Assembly (NCBI RefSeq): GCF_025725645.1 | Contig: NZ_CP107007.1 | Span: forward strand, 496,001 to 560,000 | DNA: 64,000 nt | Source of the DNA: Halomonas sp. GD1P12 | GTDB taxonomy: Bacteria; Pseudomonadota; Gammaproteobacteria; Pseudomonadales; Halomonadaceae | Direction: 5' to 3' | Shown: piece by piece, positions 1-7,813 of the stretch | Numbering within the stretch: position 1 is the stretch's first letter | Layout: the number at the start of each line of letters is the position of its first letter | Position numbers and translations under genes: made by a program | Notes under the pieces: model-generated | Told to the model about the DNA's origin: nothing | Databases searched by the model: none | Seen by the model: the letters and a program-made list of their open reading frames with translations, nothing else

Positions 1-2
1 GC

Positions 3-42
3 GCCGATTTATAGGCCTCTCTTGGGCCACTAAACACAGAGG
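3..42 (+). promoter_or_regulatory. Leader of flagellin gene 1 (sigma-28 -10-like element and GGCC hairpin)
   Basis: The window starts inside the leader. GCCGATTT at 3-10 resembles the sigma-28 (FliA) -10 element GCCGATAA; any -35 lies outside the window. A GGCC/GGCC stem (14-17 with 25-28) follows, and the Shine-Dalgarno AGAGG is at 38-42. CCTCT at 16-20 is exactly complementary to this Shine-Dalgarno. The same layout precedes flagellin genes 2 and 5. Confidence 0.5.
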
Positions 43-50
43 ATTACCCC

Positions 51-893
51 ATGTCCGTCATCAATACCAACATCACTTCCATGATCGGCCAGAACAACCT
101 GAGCAAGTCCCAGGGCATGCTGGCTCAGGCGCAGGAGCGTCTTTCTTCCGGCCTGCGTATCAACAGCGCCTCCGACGACGCAGCAGGTCAGGCGATCGCC
201 AACAAGATGACCGCCCAGATCAAGGGTATGGATCAGGCGAGCCGTAACGCCAGCGACGGTATCTCGCTCGTTCAAACCATGGAAGGCGGCCTGGACCAGA
301 TCAACGACAACCTGCAGCGTATTCGTGAACTGGCGGTACAGGGTGCTAACGACACTAACACCGCCGATGACCGCGCGGCGATCACCACCGAGATCAACGA
401 GCGTATCGCTGAGATCGACCGCGTAGCGGGCAGCAACAACTTCAACGGCACTAACCTGTTGTCAAGCGGCGCGAGCACGGCGCTCAATATCCAGGTCGGT
501 TCTAACACCAGCGGCAACGACACTATTACCGTCAATACTTTCGACGCAACTAGCAGTGCGCTGGGTGTTAGCGGGTCTGCGGCGGCTCTCTCCGGTGCCG
601 GCGCGACTCACGACAACTTCCAGACGCTGATCGACAATGTCGATACCGCCGTCAAGTCGCTCGACACGCAGCGTGCGACTCTGGGTGCCACGCTGAACCG
701 CTTCGACTCTGTGATCGATAACCTGGCGACCACGACTACTAACCTTTCCGAAGCGCGCTCACGCATCGAAGATGCCGACTACGCGAAAGAAGTGTCGAAC
801 ATGACACGCGCCAACATCCTTCAGCAGGCGGGTACGTCCATGCTGGCCCAGGCTAACCAGACCCCGCAGTCTGTACTGTCTCTGCTGGGTTAA
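51..893 (+). CDS. fliC: Flagellin (tandem copy 1)
   Basis: Structural subunit of the flagellar filament, exported by the flagellar type III system and polymerised outside the cell. The 280 residues show the conserved D0/D1 ends: N-terminal SVINTNITSM, LSSGLRINSASDDAAGQAI and LQRIRELAVQGANDTNT, and C-terminal SRIEDADYAKEVSNMTRANI ending in QSVLSLLG. Only about 50-60 residues (roughly 150-205) vary between copies, so there is no large outer D2/D3 domain. The variable part is rich in Ser, Thr and Gly and is a likely O-glycan acceptor, given the adjacent sugar cluster. Its first ~300 bases are almost identical to those of copies 2 and 5. AGAGG precedes the ATG. First of five tandem copies in the window; an earlier copy may lie outside it. 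Confidence 0.96.
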   Translation: MSVINTNITSMIGQNNLSKSQGMLAQAQERLSSGLRINSASDDAAGQAIANKMTAQIKGMDQASRNASDGISLVQTMEGGLDQINDNLQRIRELAVQGANDTNTADDRAAITTEINERIAEIDRVAGSNNFNGTNLLSSGASTALNIQVGSNTSGNDTITVNTFDATSSALGVSGSAAALSGAGATHDNFQTLIDNVDTAVKSLDTQRATLGATLNRFDSVIDNLATTTTNLSEARSRIEDADYAKEVSNMTRANILQQAGTSMLAQANQTPQSVLSLLG

Positions 894-928
894 TCGCTCA
901 AGCAGTAGTACCACGAGCGAAGTGAACG

Positions 929-953
929 ACGGGGCCGCAAGGCCCCGTTTTTC
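929..953 (+). terminator. Rho-independent terminator of flagellin 1
   Basis: ACGGGGCC, a GCAA loop, GGCCCCGT and a T run. Each of the five flagellin genes ends with a similar GGGGCC/GGCCCC hairpin, suggesting monocistronic transcripts. Confidence 0.85.
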
Positions 954-1018
954 GTTGGGCGCCTCGCGCATTTTTCTCATGTGAATCGCGCGAAAGGCCT
1001 AAAGAAGTGCCTCCAACA

Positions 1019-1088
1019 GCCGTTAATTATAATAACGGCGATGCAAGCGCCGATTTAAAGGCCTCTCCTGGGCCACTAAACACAGAGG
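1019..1088 (+). promoter_or_regulatory. Conserved leader of flagellin gene 2: inverted repeat, sigma-28-like promoter, GGCC hairpin
   Basis: A perfect 7-bp inverted repeat GCCGTTA-N7-TAACGGC spans 1019-1039. TAATAACG (1030-1037), 11 bases, then GCCGATTT (1049-1056) fits sigma-28 spacing, with a good -10 and a weak -35. A GGCC stem (1060-1063 with 1071-1074) follows, and the Shine-Dalgarno AGAGG is at 1084-1088. CCTCT at 1062-1066 can pair with that Shine-Dalgarno. The block recurs nearly unchanged before flagellin 5 and in modified form before flagellin 3. Confidence 0.55.
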
Positions 1089-1096
1089 ATTACCCC

Positions 1097-1972
1097 ATGT
1101 CCGTCATCAATACCAACATTACTTCCATGATTGGCCAGAACAACCTGAGCAAGTCCCAGGGCATGCTGGCTCAGGCGCAGGAGCGTCTTTCTTCCGGCCT
1201 GCGTATCAACAGCGCCTCCGACGACGCAGCAGGTCAGGCGATCGCCAACAAGATGACCGCCCAGATCAAGGGTATGGATCAGGCGAGCCGTAACGCCAGC
1301 GACGGTATCTCGCTCGTTCAAACCATGGAAGGCGGCCTGGACCAGATCAACGACAACCTGCAGCGTATTCGTGAGCTGGCGGTTCAGGGTGCCAACGACA
1401 CCAACACCGACGATGATCGCGCCGCAATCGAAACCGAGATCAACGAGCGTTTGGCCGAGATCGACCGCGTAGCGGGCAGCAACAATTTCAACGGTACCAA
1501 TCTTCTTAACGCCAGCGGCAGCCTGAGCATCCAGGTCGGTTCCAATACCGATGTTGAAGACGTCATCAATGTTAAGACTGTCGATGCTACCGTGTCGGGC
1601 CTGGAACTGACTAGCGCCTCGGGCGGAGTCGTTGCAGCGGCTTCCGGCGGCGCCGCTACCTTTACGGCGGCTAGCGGAGCTGGCGCCCACACCAGCTTCC
1701 AAAGCCTGATCGATGCCGTTGATACTGCTACTAAAACACTCGATACCAACCGCGCTACTTTGGGTGCTACGCTGAACCGCTTCGACTCTGTGATCGACAA
1801 CTTGGCGACCACCTCGACCAACCTGTCCGAAGCACGCTCGCGAATCGAGGACGCCGACTACGCCAAGGAAGTGTCGAACATGACGCGCGCCAACATCCTT
1901 CAGCAGGCGGGTACGTCGATGCTGGCCCAGGCGAACCAGACGCCGCAGTCGGTATTGTCTCTGCTGGGCTAA
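1097..1972 (+). CDS. fliC: Flagellin (tandem copy 2)
   Basis: Filament subunit of 291 residues. The ATG at 1097 is chosen because the protein then begins SVINTNITSM exactly like the other copies and has AGAGGAT upstream; an upstream in-frame start would translate the promoter region. N- and C-terminal D0/D1 regions are nearly identical to copies 1 and 5. The variable centre (about 150-215) is the longest of the five, with an Ala/Ser/Gly-rich stretch (SASGGVVAAASGGAATFTAA) that could carry O-glycans. Flanked by its own leader and terminator. Confidence 0.96.
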   Translation: MSVINTNITSMIGQNNLSKSQGMLAQAQERLSSGLRINSASDDAAGQAIANKMTAQIKGMDQASRNASDGISLVQTMEGGLDQINDNLQRIRELAVQGANDTNTDDDRAAIETEINERLAEIDRVAGSNNFNGTNLLNASGSLSIQVGSNTDVEDVINVKTVDATVSGLELTSASGGVVAAASGGAATFTAASGAGAHTSFQSLIDAVDTATKTLDTNRATLGATLNRFDSVIDNLATTSTNLSEARSRIEDADYAKEVSNMTRANILQQAGTSMLAQANQTPQSVLSLLG

Positions 1973-2006
1973 TAGTCGGGTAAGTGCTGCCATTGACAGC
2001 TAGAGT

Positions 2007-2032
2007 AACGGGGCCAATTGGCCCCGTTTTTC
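2007..2032 (+). terminator. Rho-independent terminator of flagellin 2
   Basis: AACGGGGCC, AATT, GGCCCCGTT followed by T residues. Confidence 0.85.
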
Positions 2033-2098
2033 GTTCTTTCTGCAAGCAAAATTATTTTCACAAAACGGCTTTAAACCATTCAAGAATCCACGTTAACG

Positions 2099-2175
2099 GC
2101 CGTTAATTATAATAACGGCGATGCAGTCGCCGACCTGTAGGCCCTTCTCAGGCCATAAAATACCGAGGATCTCAT
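2099..2175 (+). promoter_or_regulatory. Leader of flagellin gene 3
   Basis: The inverted repeat GCCGTTA-N7-TAACGGC is conserved (2099-2119). TAATAACG (2110-2117) with 11-base spacing leads to GCCGACCT (2129-2136), a poorer sigma-28 -10 than in copies 2 and 5. A GGCC/GGCC stem is kept with a different loop. The Shine-Dalgarno is GAGGAT, and the CCTCT anti-Shine-Dalgarno match is lost. Confidence 0.45.
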
Positions 2176-2177
2176 CC

Positions 2178-3020
2178 ATGTCCGTTATCAATACCAACAT
2201 CACCTCCATGATCGGCCAGAATAACCTGCGCGCTTCGCAGAGCATGCTGGCTCAGGCACAAGAGCGTCTCTCTTCCGGTCTGCGCATCAACAGCGCATCC
2301 GACGATGCCGCCGGTCAGGCGATCGCAAACAAGATGACTGCTCAGATCAAGGGCATGGAGCAGGCCAGTCGTAACGCCAGCGACGGCATCTCGCTCGTTC
2401 AGACCATGGAAGGCGGTCTGGATCAAATCAACGACAACCTGCAGCGTATTCGTGAACTGGCGGTACAGGGTGCTAACGACACCAATACCGCCGACGATCG
2501 CGCGGCGATCACGACCGAGATCAACGAGCGTATCGCCGAGATCGACCGCGTAGCGGGCAGCAATAACTTCAACGGCACTAACCTGCTTAATGTTAGCGGT
2601 GGCGGTACTCTGAACATTCAGGTTGGCTCCAATACATCGACCAATGATGTTATTGAAGTGAGCACAATCGATGCGACTAGCGCTGCCTTGGGAGTGAGTG
2701 GCGCAGCTGCCGCGCTTTCCGGTGCAGGAGCATCGCACACGACTTTCCAGAGTTTGATCGACGCTGTCGATGGCGCAACGAAAACCCTGGATACCAACCG
2801 CGCGACTTTGGGCGCCACGTTGAACCGCTTTGATTCCGTGATCGATAACCTGGCGACCACCTCGACCAATCTGTCCGAAGCGCGCTCACGTATCGAGGAT
2901 GCCGATTATGCCAAGGAGGTGTCCAACATGACCCGAGCGAACATTCTGCAGCAGGCGGGTACGTCCATGCTGGCTCAGGCCAATCAGACCCCGCAGTCTG
3001 TTCTATCTCTGCTTGGCTAA
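2178..3020 (+). CDS. fliC: Flagellin (tandem copy 3)
   Basis: Filament subunit of 280 residues. The ATG at 2178 gives the SVINTNITSM start and has GAGGAT upstream. It differs from copies 1, 2 and 5 at several N-terminal positions (NNLRASQSML instead of NNLSKSQGML) and at synonymous sites, so it is a somewhat older duplicate. The variable centre (about 150-205) resembles that of copy 1 (DATSAALGVSG) while the C-terminal half resembles copies 2 and 5 (TKTLDTNRATLGATLNRF), which suggests past recombination between copies. Confidence 0.96.
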   Translation: MSVINTNITSMIGQNNLRASQSMLAQAQERLSSGLRINSASDDAAGQAIANKMTAQIKGMEQASRNASDGISLVQTMEGGLDQINDNLQRIRELAVQGANDTNTADDRAAITTEINERIAEIDRVAGSNNFNGTNLLNVSGGGTLNIQVGSNTSTNDVIEVSTIDATSAALGVSGAAAALSGAGASHTTFQSLIDAVDGATKTLDTNRATLGATLNRFDSVIDNLATTSTNLSEARSRIEDADYAKEVSNMTRANILQQAGTSMLAQANQTPQSVLSLLG

Positions 3021-3040
3021 TAACGCATTAATGAGTGTCG

Positions 3041-3064
3041 ACGGGGCCGAAAGGCCCCATTTTC
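3041..3064 (+). terminator. Rho-independent terminator of flagellin 3
   Basis: ACGGGGCC, GAAA, GGCCCC, then ATTTTC; the weakest T run of the five. Confidence 0.7.
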
Positions 3065-3296
3065 GTTATGAGTACGATAAAGATATGGGAAACTTTGTTA
3101 CACGCTACAAGCCCCATATAGCCAGAAAATAATGCGAATCCTCTGCACCATTTGTTGTATGGCGTTACTTTTTGCTACACAAAAAAAGCCTTGTTTCTTC
3201 AAGTGTTGGATATAGCAGCCGTTACCCCTTGGTAGCGACGGCACAAGCGTCGCCAAGTTGGCCCGCTGGCCAGTTATACTTCAAGGAGCAATACTC

Positions 3297-4160
3297 ATGT
3301 CTGTAATCAATACGAATATCACCTCCATGATTGGCCAGAATAATCTGAGCTCTTCACAAAGCATGCTGGCTCAGGCGCAGGAGCGTCTCTCTTCCGGACT
3401 GCGTATTAACAGCGCCTCCGACGATGCCGCAGGTCAAGCCATCGCCAACAAGATGACTGCCCAAATCAACGGTATGAGCCAAGCCAGCCGTAACGCCAGC
3501 GACGGCATTTCCTTGGTGCAAACCATGGAAGGTGGTCTCGATCAGATCAACGACAACCTGCAACGTATTCGTGAGCTGGCGGTGCAGGGCGCTAACGATA
3601 CCAACACGGAAGAAGATCGCGCGGCGATTGCCACCGAGATCACTGAGCGTATTGAAGAAATTGATCGTGTTGCGGGTAGCAACAACTTCAACGGTACTAA
3701 CTTGCTGGACGGCGTTAGTACTGACGACCTGGAAATTCAGATCGGCGCGAACACCACTGACGATGACACCATTTCAGTAAGCCGCTTTGACGCCACTAGC
3801 GACAACCTGGGCGCGGTGAGTGGTGGGGTTGCCAACCTGGAGGCAGCGGCCACCGCGGTATCAGGTGGTGGTGACCATAGTGATTTCCAATCTTTGATTA
3901 ATTCAGTGGATAGCGCCGTAAAAGAATTGGACACTAATCGTGCGGAGCTGGGTGCCACGCTCAACCGTTTCGATTCGGTGATCGACAACCTGGCAACGAC
4001 CGAAACCAACCTTTCCGAAGCTCGGTCGCGCATCGAAGATGCCGACTACGCGGATGAGGTCTCCAACATGACCCGCGCTAATATCCTCCAGCAGGCGGGC
4101 ACCTCCATGCTGGCGCAGGCTAACCAGACGCCGCAGTCCGTACTGTCTCTGCTGGGTTAA
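3297..4160 (+). CDS. fliC: Flagellin (tandem copy 4, acidic divergent copy)
   Basis: Filament subunit of 287 residues. The ATG at 3297 follows AAGGAG and yields the standard SVINTNITSM start. It is the most diverged of the five tandem copies and has more acidic residues at positions conserved elsewhere (NTEEDRAAIATEITERIEEI, DYADEVSN where the others have DYAKEVSN, and a variable region with many Asp). Its upstream 275 bases also differ: the inverted repeat and -10 element of the other leaders are degraded, while AT-rich sequence lies further up. It may therefore be expressed differently. Confidence 0.95.
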   Translation: MSVINTNITSMIGQNNLSSSQSMLAQAQERLSSGLRINSASDDAAGQAIANKMTAQINGMSQASRNASDGISLVQTMEGGLDQINDNLQRIRELAVQGANDTNTEEDRAAIATEITERIEEIDRVAGSNNFNGTNLLDGVSTDDLEIQIGANTTDDDTISVSRFDATSDNLGAVSGGVANLEAAATAVSGGGDHSDFQSLINSVDSAVKELDTNRAELGATLNRFDSVIDNLATTETNLSEARSRIEDADYADEVSNMTRANILQQAGTSMLAQANQTPQSVLSLLG

Positions 4161-4195
4161 TTGCTCGAGCAGTAGCACAACGAGTGAAGTGAACG

Positions 4196-4219
4196 ACGGG
4201 GCCGCAAGGCCCCGTTTTT
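4196..4219 (+). terminator. Rho-independent terminator of flagellin 4
   Basis: ACGGGGCC, GCAA, GGCCCCGT and a T run; nearly identical, with its flanks, to the terminator of copy 1. Confidence 0.85.
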
Positions 4220-4286
4220 CGTTGGGCGCCTCCCGCATTTTTTCTCATGTGAATCGCGCGAAAGGCCTAAAGAAGTACCTCCAACA

Positions 4287-4356
4287 GCCGTTAATTATAA
4301 TAACGGCGATGCAAGCGCCGATTTAAAGGCCTCTTCTGGGCCACTAAACACAGAGG
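4287..4356 (+). promoter_or_regulatory. Conserved leader of flagellin gene 5
   Basis: Almost a copy of the leader of gene 2: inverted repeat 4287-4307, TAATAACG at 4298-4305, GCCGATTT at 4317-4324 with 11-base spacing, a GGCC stem (4328-4331 with 4339-4342), and AGAGG as Shine-Dalgarno. Confidence 0.55.
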
Positions 4357-4364
4357 ATTACCCC

Positions 4365-5219
4365 ATGTCCGTCATCAATACCAACATTACTTCCATGATT
4401 GGCCAGAACAACCTGAGCAAGTCCCAGGGCATGCTGGCTCAGGCGCAGGAGCGTCTCTCTTCCGGCCTGCGTATCAACAGCGCTTCTGACGACGCAGCGG
4501 GCCAGGCCATCGCTAACAAGATGACCGCCCAGATCAAGGGTATGGATCAGGCGAGCCGTAACGCCAGCGACGGTATCTCGCTCGTTCAAACCATGGAAGG
4601 CGGTCTGGACCAGATCAACGACAACCTGCAGCGTATTCGCGAATTGGCGGTTCAGGGCGCCAACGATACCAACACCGCCGATGACCGTACTGCGATCACC
4701 ACTGAGATCAACGAGCGTCTGGCCGAGATCGACCGCGTAGCAGGCAGCAACAACTTCAACGGCACTAGCTTGCTCAATGCCAGCGGCAGCCTGAGCATTC
4801 AGGTTGGCTCCAACACCGATTCCGAAGACGTGATTAGTGTCAAGACCGTCGATGCGACTGTGGCGGGTCTGGGCTTAGCAAGCGGCAGTGAAATCACCGG
4901 CACCACATTTGCCGTTAGTGGTGGCACCGCAGCCCACAGCAGCTTCCAGAATCTAATCGACTCCGTCGATGCCGCGACCAAGACTCTGGACACCAACCGC
5001 GCAACCTTGGGTGCCACGCTGAACCGTTTTGATTCGGTAATCGACAACCTGGCGACCACCTCGACCAACCTGTCCGAAGCGCGTTCACGCATCGAAGACG
5101 CCGATTACGCGAAAGAAGTGTCCAACATGACTCGCGCCAACATCCTGCAGCAGGCGGGTACCTCCATGCTGGCCCAGGCGAACCAGACGCCGCAGTCTGT
5201 ACTGTCACTGCTGGGTTAA
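4365..5219 (+). CDS. fliC: Flagellin (tandem copy 5)
   Basis: Filament subunit of 284 residues with D0/D1 ends nearly identical to copies 1 and 2. The variable centre (about 150-205) most resembles copy 2 (NASGSLSIQVGSNTDSEDV), and the leader is also a near duplicate of that of copy 2. The intergenic block before it (4161-4364) matches the block between copies 1 and 2 (894-1096), pointing to a recent segmental duplication or conversion. Last flagellin of the array; the glycosyltransferase gene follows on the same strand. Confidence 0.96.
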   Translation: MSVINTNITSMIGQNNLSKSQGMLAQAQERLSSGLRINSASDDAAGQAIANKMTAQIKGMDQASRNASDGISLVQTMEGGLDQINDNLQRIRELAVQGANDTNTADDRTAITTEINERLAEIDRVAGSNNFNGTSLLNASGSLSIQVGSNTDSEDVISVKTVDATVAGLGLASGSEITGTTFAVSGGTAAHSSFQNLIDSVDAATKTLDTNRATLGATLNRFDSVIDNLATTSTNLSEARSRIEDADYAKEVSNMTRANILQQAGTSMLAQANQTPQSVLSLLG

Positions 5220-5246
5220 TCCTTTCAGTAGTAAGACGCATGAAAG

Positions 5247-5274
5247 AACGGGGCCTTCAGGCCCCGTTTTCTTT
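5247..5274 (+). terminator. Rho-independent terminator of flagellin 5
   Basis: AACGGGGCC, TTCA, GGCCCCGTT and TTCTTTT; separates the flagellin array from the glycan cluster. Confidence 0.8.
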
Positions 5275-5487
5275 TAGGCGGCTTGGTACCACCTCCTTTA
5301 CACATTTTTCATCGGGTTGACCTTGAACGTGACGCCGGATATTCGGTAACGACAATTATCTCCTTCGCAATCCTGGTTCCTGAAGCAGTCCAGGGAATAC
5401 CTGCTTAAAAACAGGTGCATTTACCTCTTTGGTACGCGTCGTCGCGAAGTAGACTAGGCAGACTGCCACTTTTTTGCGAGCTGCCTA

Positions 5488-7794
5488 ATGGCCAAGACGA
5501 CCCCCGCCACACCCAAGCGTAAACCCCGTTTGCTATGGGCCAACCCGTTCTGCCTGCTCGATACGTCCAGCGGTGCCAGCATGACCGTACGCCAAATGCT
5601 GTTGCAGTTAGTGGCCAATGGGTATGACGTCAAGGTGCTAGGGGCTACGGTGTTCGACAATCCCAAGGGAATGGCGCTTCTCAAGGAGCAGTTCGCTGAT
5701 CTCGATTCCCATCTGCACCAGTTGATCGACGCGGAAGATGGTCCTCTGACTCATCAGATGCTCGTGAGCTACAGCTATAACCGAAATCATTTCACCACCC
5801 ATGAAGAAGGGCTCTGGTATAGCCAGTATGTGTATCTGTTGGATTCTTTCAAGCCGGATGTGGTGTGGTTTTACGGCGGTCAGACTGTCGATATGTTGAT
5901 TGCCGATGAAGCCCGGGATCGTGGTATACCGGTCGCTTTTTACCTGGCCAATGGCAACTACAAATCGCCGCGCTGGTGCCGGGATATCGATTTGATCGTG
6001 ACCGACAGCCAAGCAACGGCGGACATGTATCGTAAGGAAGTAGGGTTTACCTCCACGCCGGTAGGCAAGTTTATTGCCTCGGACCGCTTCGTTGCCGATG
6101 AACACGAGCGCAGGCGGCTGCTTTTCGTAAATCCGAGCTGGCAGAAGGGCGCCAGCGTGTTCGTGCAACTAGCCGAAAAGCTCGAGCGAGAGCGCCCGGA
6201 TATCGAACTTGAGGTTGTGGAGGCGCGCGCCGATTGGTCGGCCGTCCTGCGTGAGACGACTAGGCGGATGGGCCAACAGCGCAACAGTCTGAACAATGTA
6301 ACCGTAACGGCCAATACTAATGACATGCGAGGGCCCTACAGCCGCGCACGCGTTTTGGCTGCGCCCAGCCTCTGGTGGGAGAGCTCCGGGCGGGTGCTCG
6401 CCGAGGCCATGCTCAATGGTATACCGGCGCTGATCTCCAACCGGGGTGGTATGCCCGAAATGGTGGACGAAGCTGGCATAGCGTTCGATTTCCCCGAACA
6501 GTGTTATGAAGAGCCCTACCAGCACCTGCTCAGCGAGCAAGAGTTACAGCCGCTATTCAATGCAGCGGTCGCTTTTTTCGATGACGAAGCGCTCTATCAA
6601 AAATACGTGGCACAGGCATTCAGCGTTGGCGAAGAGAAGCACCACATTGATCGTGCTACCGACAGACTGCTTAGTACCTTGGCTCCTCTGGTGCGAGAAC
6701 GCGCTGGAAACAAGGAGTTTTCGGCCAGCCAGAAGAAGCGTCATCGCCAACGCCTTCCAGGCAGGGCCACCAAGCCAGAAATGAAAGTGGATCGCACTCT
6801 AGAGCAGCTGATCAGCGGTAAAACAAAAGACGTTTTGGGAAGCGATACCCAAACGACCAGGCTTCATCTCACTGAGGATTTTATTTGGCAGCTCAAAGGC
6901 AAGATCATCGTGTTGGATAATCGCGCCAGCCTGATTAAACGTGGCTTGGCAGATCCGATGGCGGCGACAGGCGCCTTCGGCATCGTGGCTTTTGACCCCG
7001 CCAGCGAAATCAAGGCGCCCAAGCAATACGAAGGCAGCGATACGATTCAGCTTTTCCAGCACGCTTTATTGGGTGATGGACAGCCGGCCACCCTGCATGC
7101 CTGCGTGGCCCCAGAAATGACCAGCACTCTGACACCGCTTCCGGCAGATAAATTAGCTGAACGCCACCATTTGGGGGGCCAAGAAATTGCGGACCTGCCG
7201 ATCAATACGGTAGCGGTGGACAGTATTACGGGGCTGGAGAGCCTCGATTGGCTCATTCTGGACGAACTCAGCGATGCCATGGCCGTCCTGGAAAACGGCA
7301 AGCAATATCTGGAAAAGACGTTGTTGCTTCAGGCACGCGTGCCGTTTCAATTGACTCATGAGAAACAGCCTAGCCTTGCCGAGCTACAGCATTGGGCGAG
7401 CCGCAACGGATTCCGTTTCTACCGTTTTCACAATATCAGCCACTATAGCCATCTGCCGGAAAAACTGAATGAGCGTTCGCCCTGCGCCAGCGAGCAGGAG
7501 AGTGCGGACGTACTTTTTCTACCCAGCTACGAGCGTATGGCGAAGCTTGGCGATGAGCAGAAAAGAAAGCTCGCTTTCATCCTGAGTGCCTGTTTTGGCG
7601 CACATGATATGGCTTTCGAGTTGATGGCCGACATCAGTCACGACAAGGCGTTGGAATTTCTCGAAGCCTACAGGCTTTTGCCTTCTGTGAAACAAACTGA
7701 CGGCAGTGATGAAAATCGCTCTTCGACGCGGATGGACGCGTCTCAAGCCGCCTTTCTGGGGCGCGATGACAACCTTTTAGCGTTAATTGATTGA
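5488..7794 (+). CDS. Two-part glycosyltransferase (GT-B N-terminal half, degenerate FkbM-like C-terminal half)
   Basis: 768 residues. Residues 1-400 look like a GT-B family glycosyltransferase: RLLWANPF at the first strand, a central GKFIASDRF and RRLLFVNPSWQKGA, and the donor-binding motif GRVLAEAMLNGIPALISNRG (about 310-330), with the two Glu positions typical of GT4-like enzymes. A basic linker (about 405-430) follows. The last ~330 residues resemble the end of FkbM methyltransferases (a 'VDSITGLESLDWLILDE' segment, then hydrophobic strands), but no clear Gly-rich SAM loop is visible, so this half may not be catalytic. Position between the flagellins and the sugar genes suggests a role in flagellin glycosylation, which is inference. 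No good Shine-Dalgarno precedes the ATG, though the N-terminus fits the fold. Confidence 0.7.
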   Translation: MAKTTPATPKRKPRLLWANPFCLLDTSSGASMTVRQMLLQLVANGYDVKVLGATVFDNPKGMALLKEQFADLDSHLHQLIDAEDGPLTHQMLVSYSYNRNHFTTHEEGLWYSQYVYLLDSFKPDVVWFYGGQTVDMLIADEARDRGIPVAFYLANGNYKSPRWCRDIDLIVTDSQATADMYRKEVGFTSTPVGKFIASDRFVADEHERRRLLFVNPSWQKGASVFVQLAEKLERERPDIELEVVEARADWSAVLRETTRRMGQQRNSLNNVTVTANTNDMRGPYSRARVLAAPSLWWESSGRVLAEAMLNGIPALISNRGGMPEMVDEAGIAFDFPEQCYEEPYQHLLSEQELQPLFNAAVAFFDDEALYQKYVAQAFSVGEEKHHIDRATDRLLSTLAPLVRERAGNKEFSASQKKRHRQRLPGRATKPEMKVDRTLEQLISGKTKDVLGSDTQTTRLHLTEDFIWQLKGKIIVLDNRASLIKRGLADPMAATGAFGIVAFDPASEIKAPKQYEGSDTIQLFQHALLGDGQPATLHACVAPEMTSTLTPLPADKLAERHHLGGQEIADLPINTVAVDSITGLESLDWLILDELSDAMAVLENGKQYLEKTLLLQARVPFQLTHEKQPSLAELQHWASRNGFRFYRFHNISHYSHLPEKLNERSPCASEQESADVLFLPSYERMAKLGDEQKRKLAFILSACFGAHDMAFELMADISHDKALEFLEAYRLLPSVKQTDGSDENRSSTRMDASQAAFLGRDDNLLALID

Positions 7795-7813
7795 TATAGC
7801 AGAGGCGGCTTGA

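Noticed and set aside
38..47. CsrA binding site at the flagellin ribosome sites
   Set aside because: Only the GGA core is present; the sequence does not fit the ANGGA consensus in a hairpin loop.
1076..1993. Long minus-strand open frame opposite flagellin 2 (similar ones opposite the other copies)
   Set aside because: Shadow of flagellin codon usage; no independent start site or known protein features, and repeats simply because the genes are repeated.
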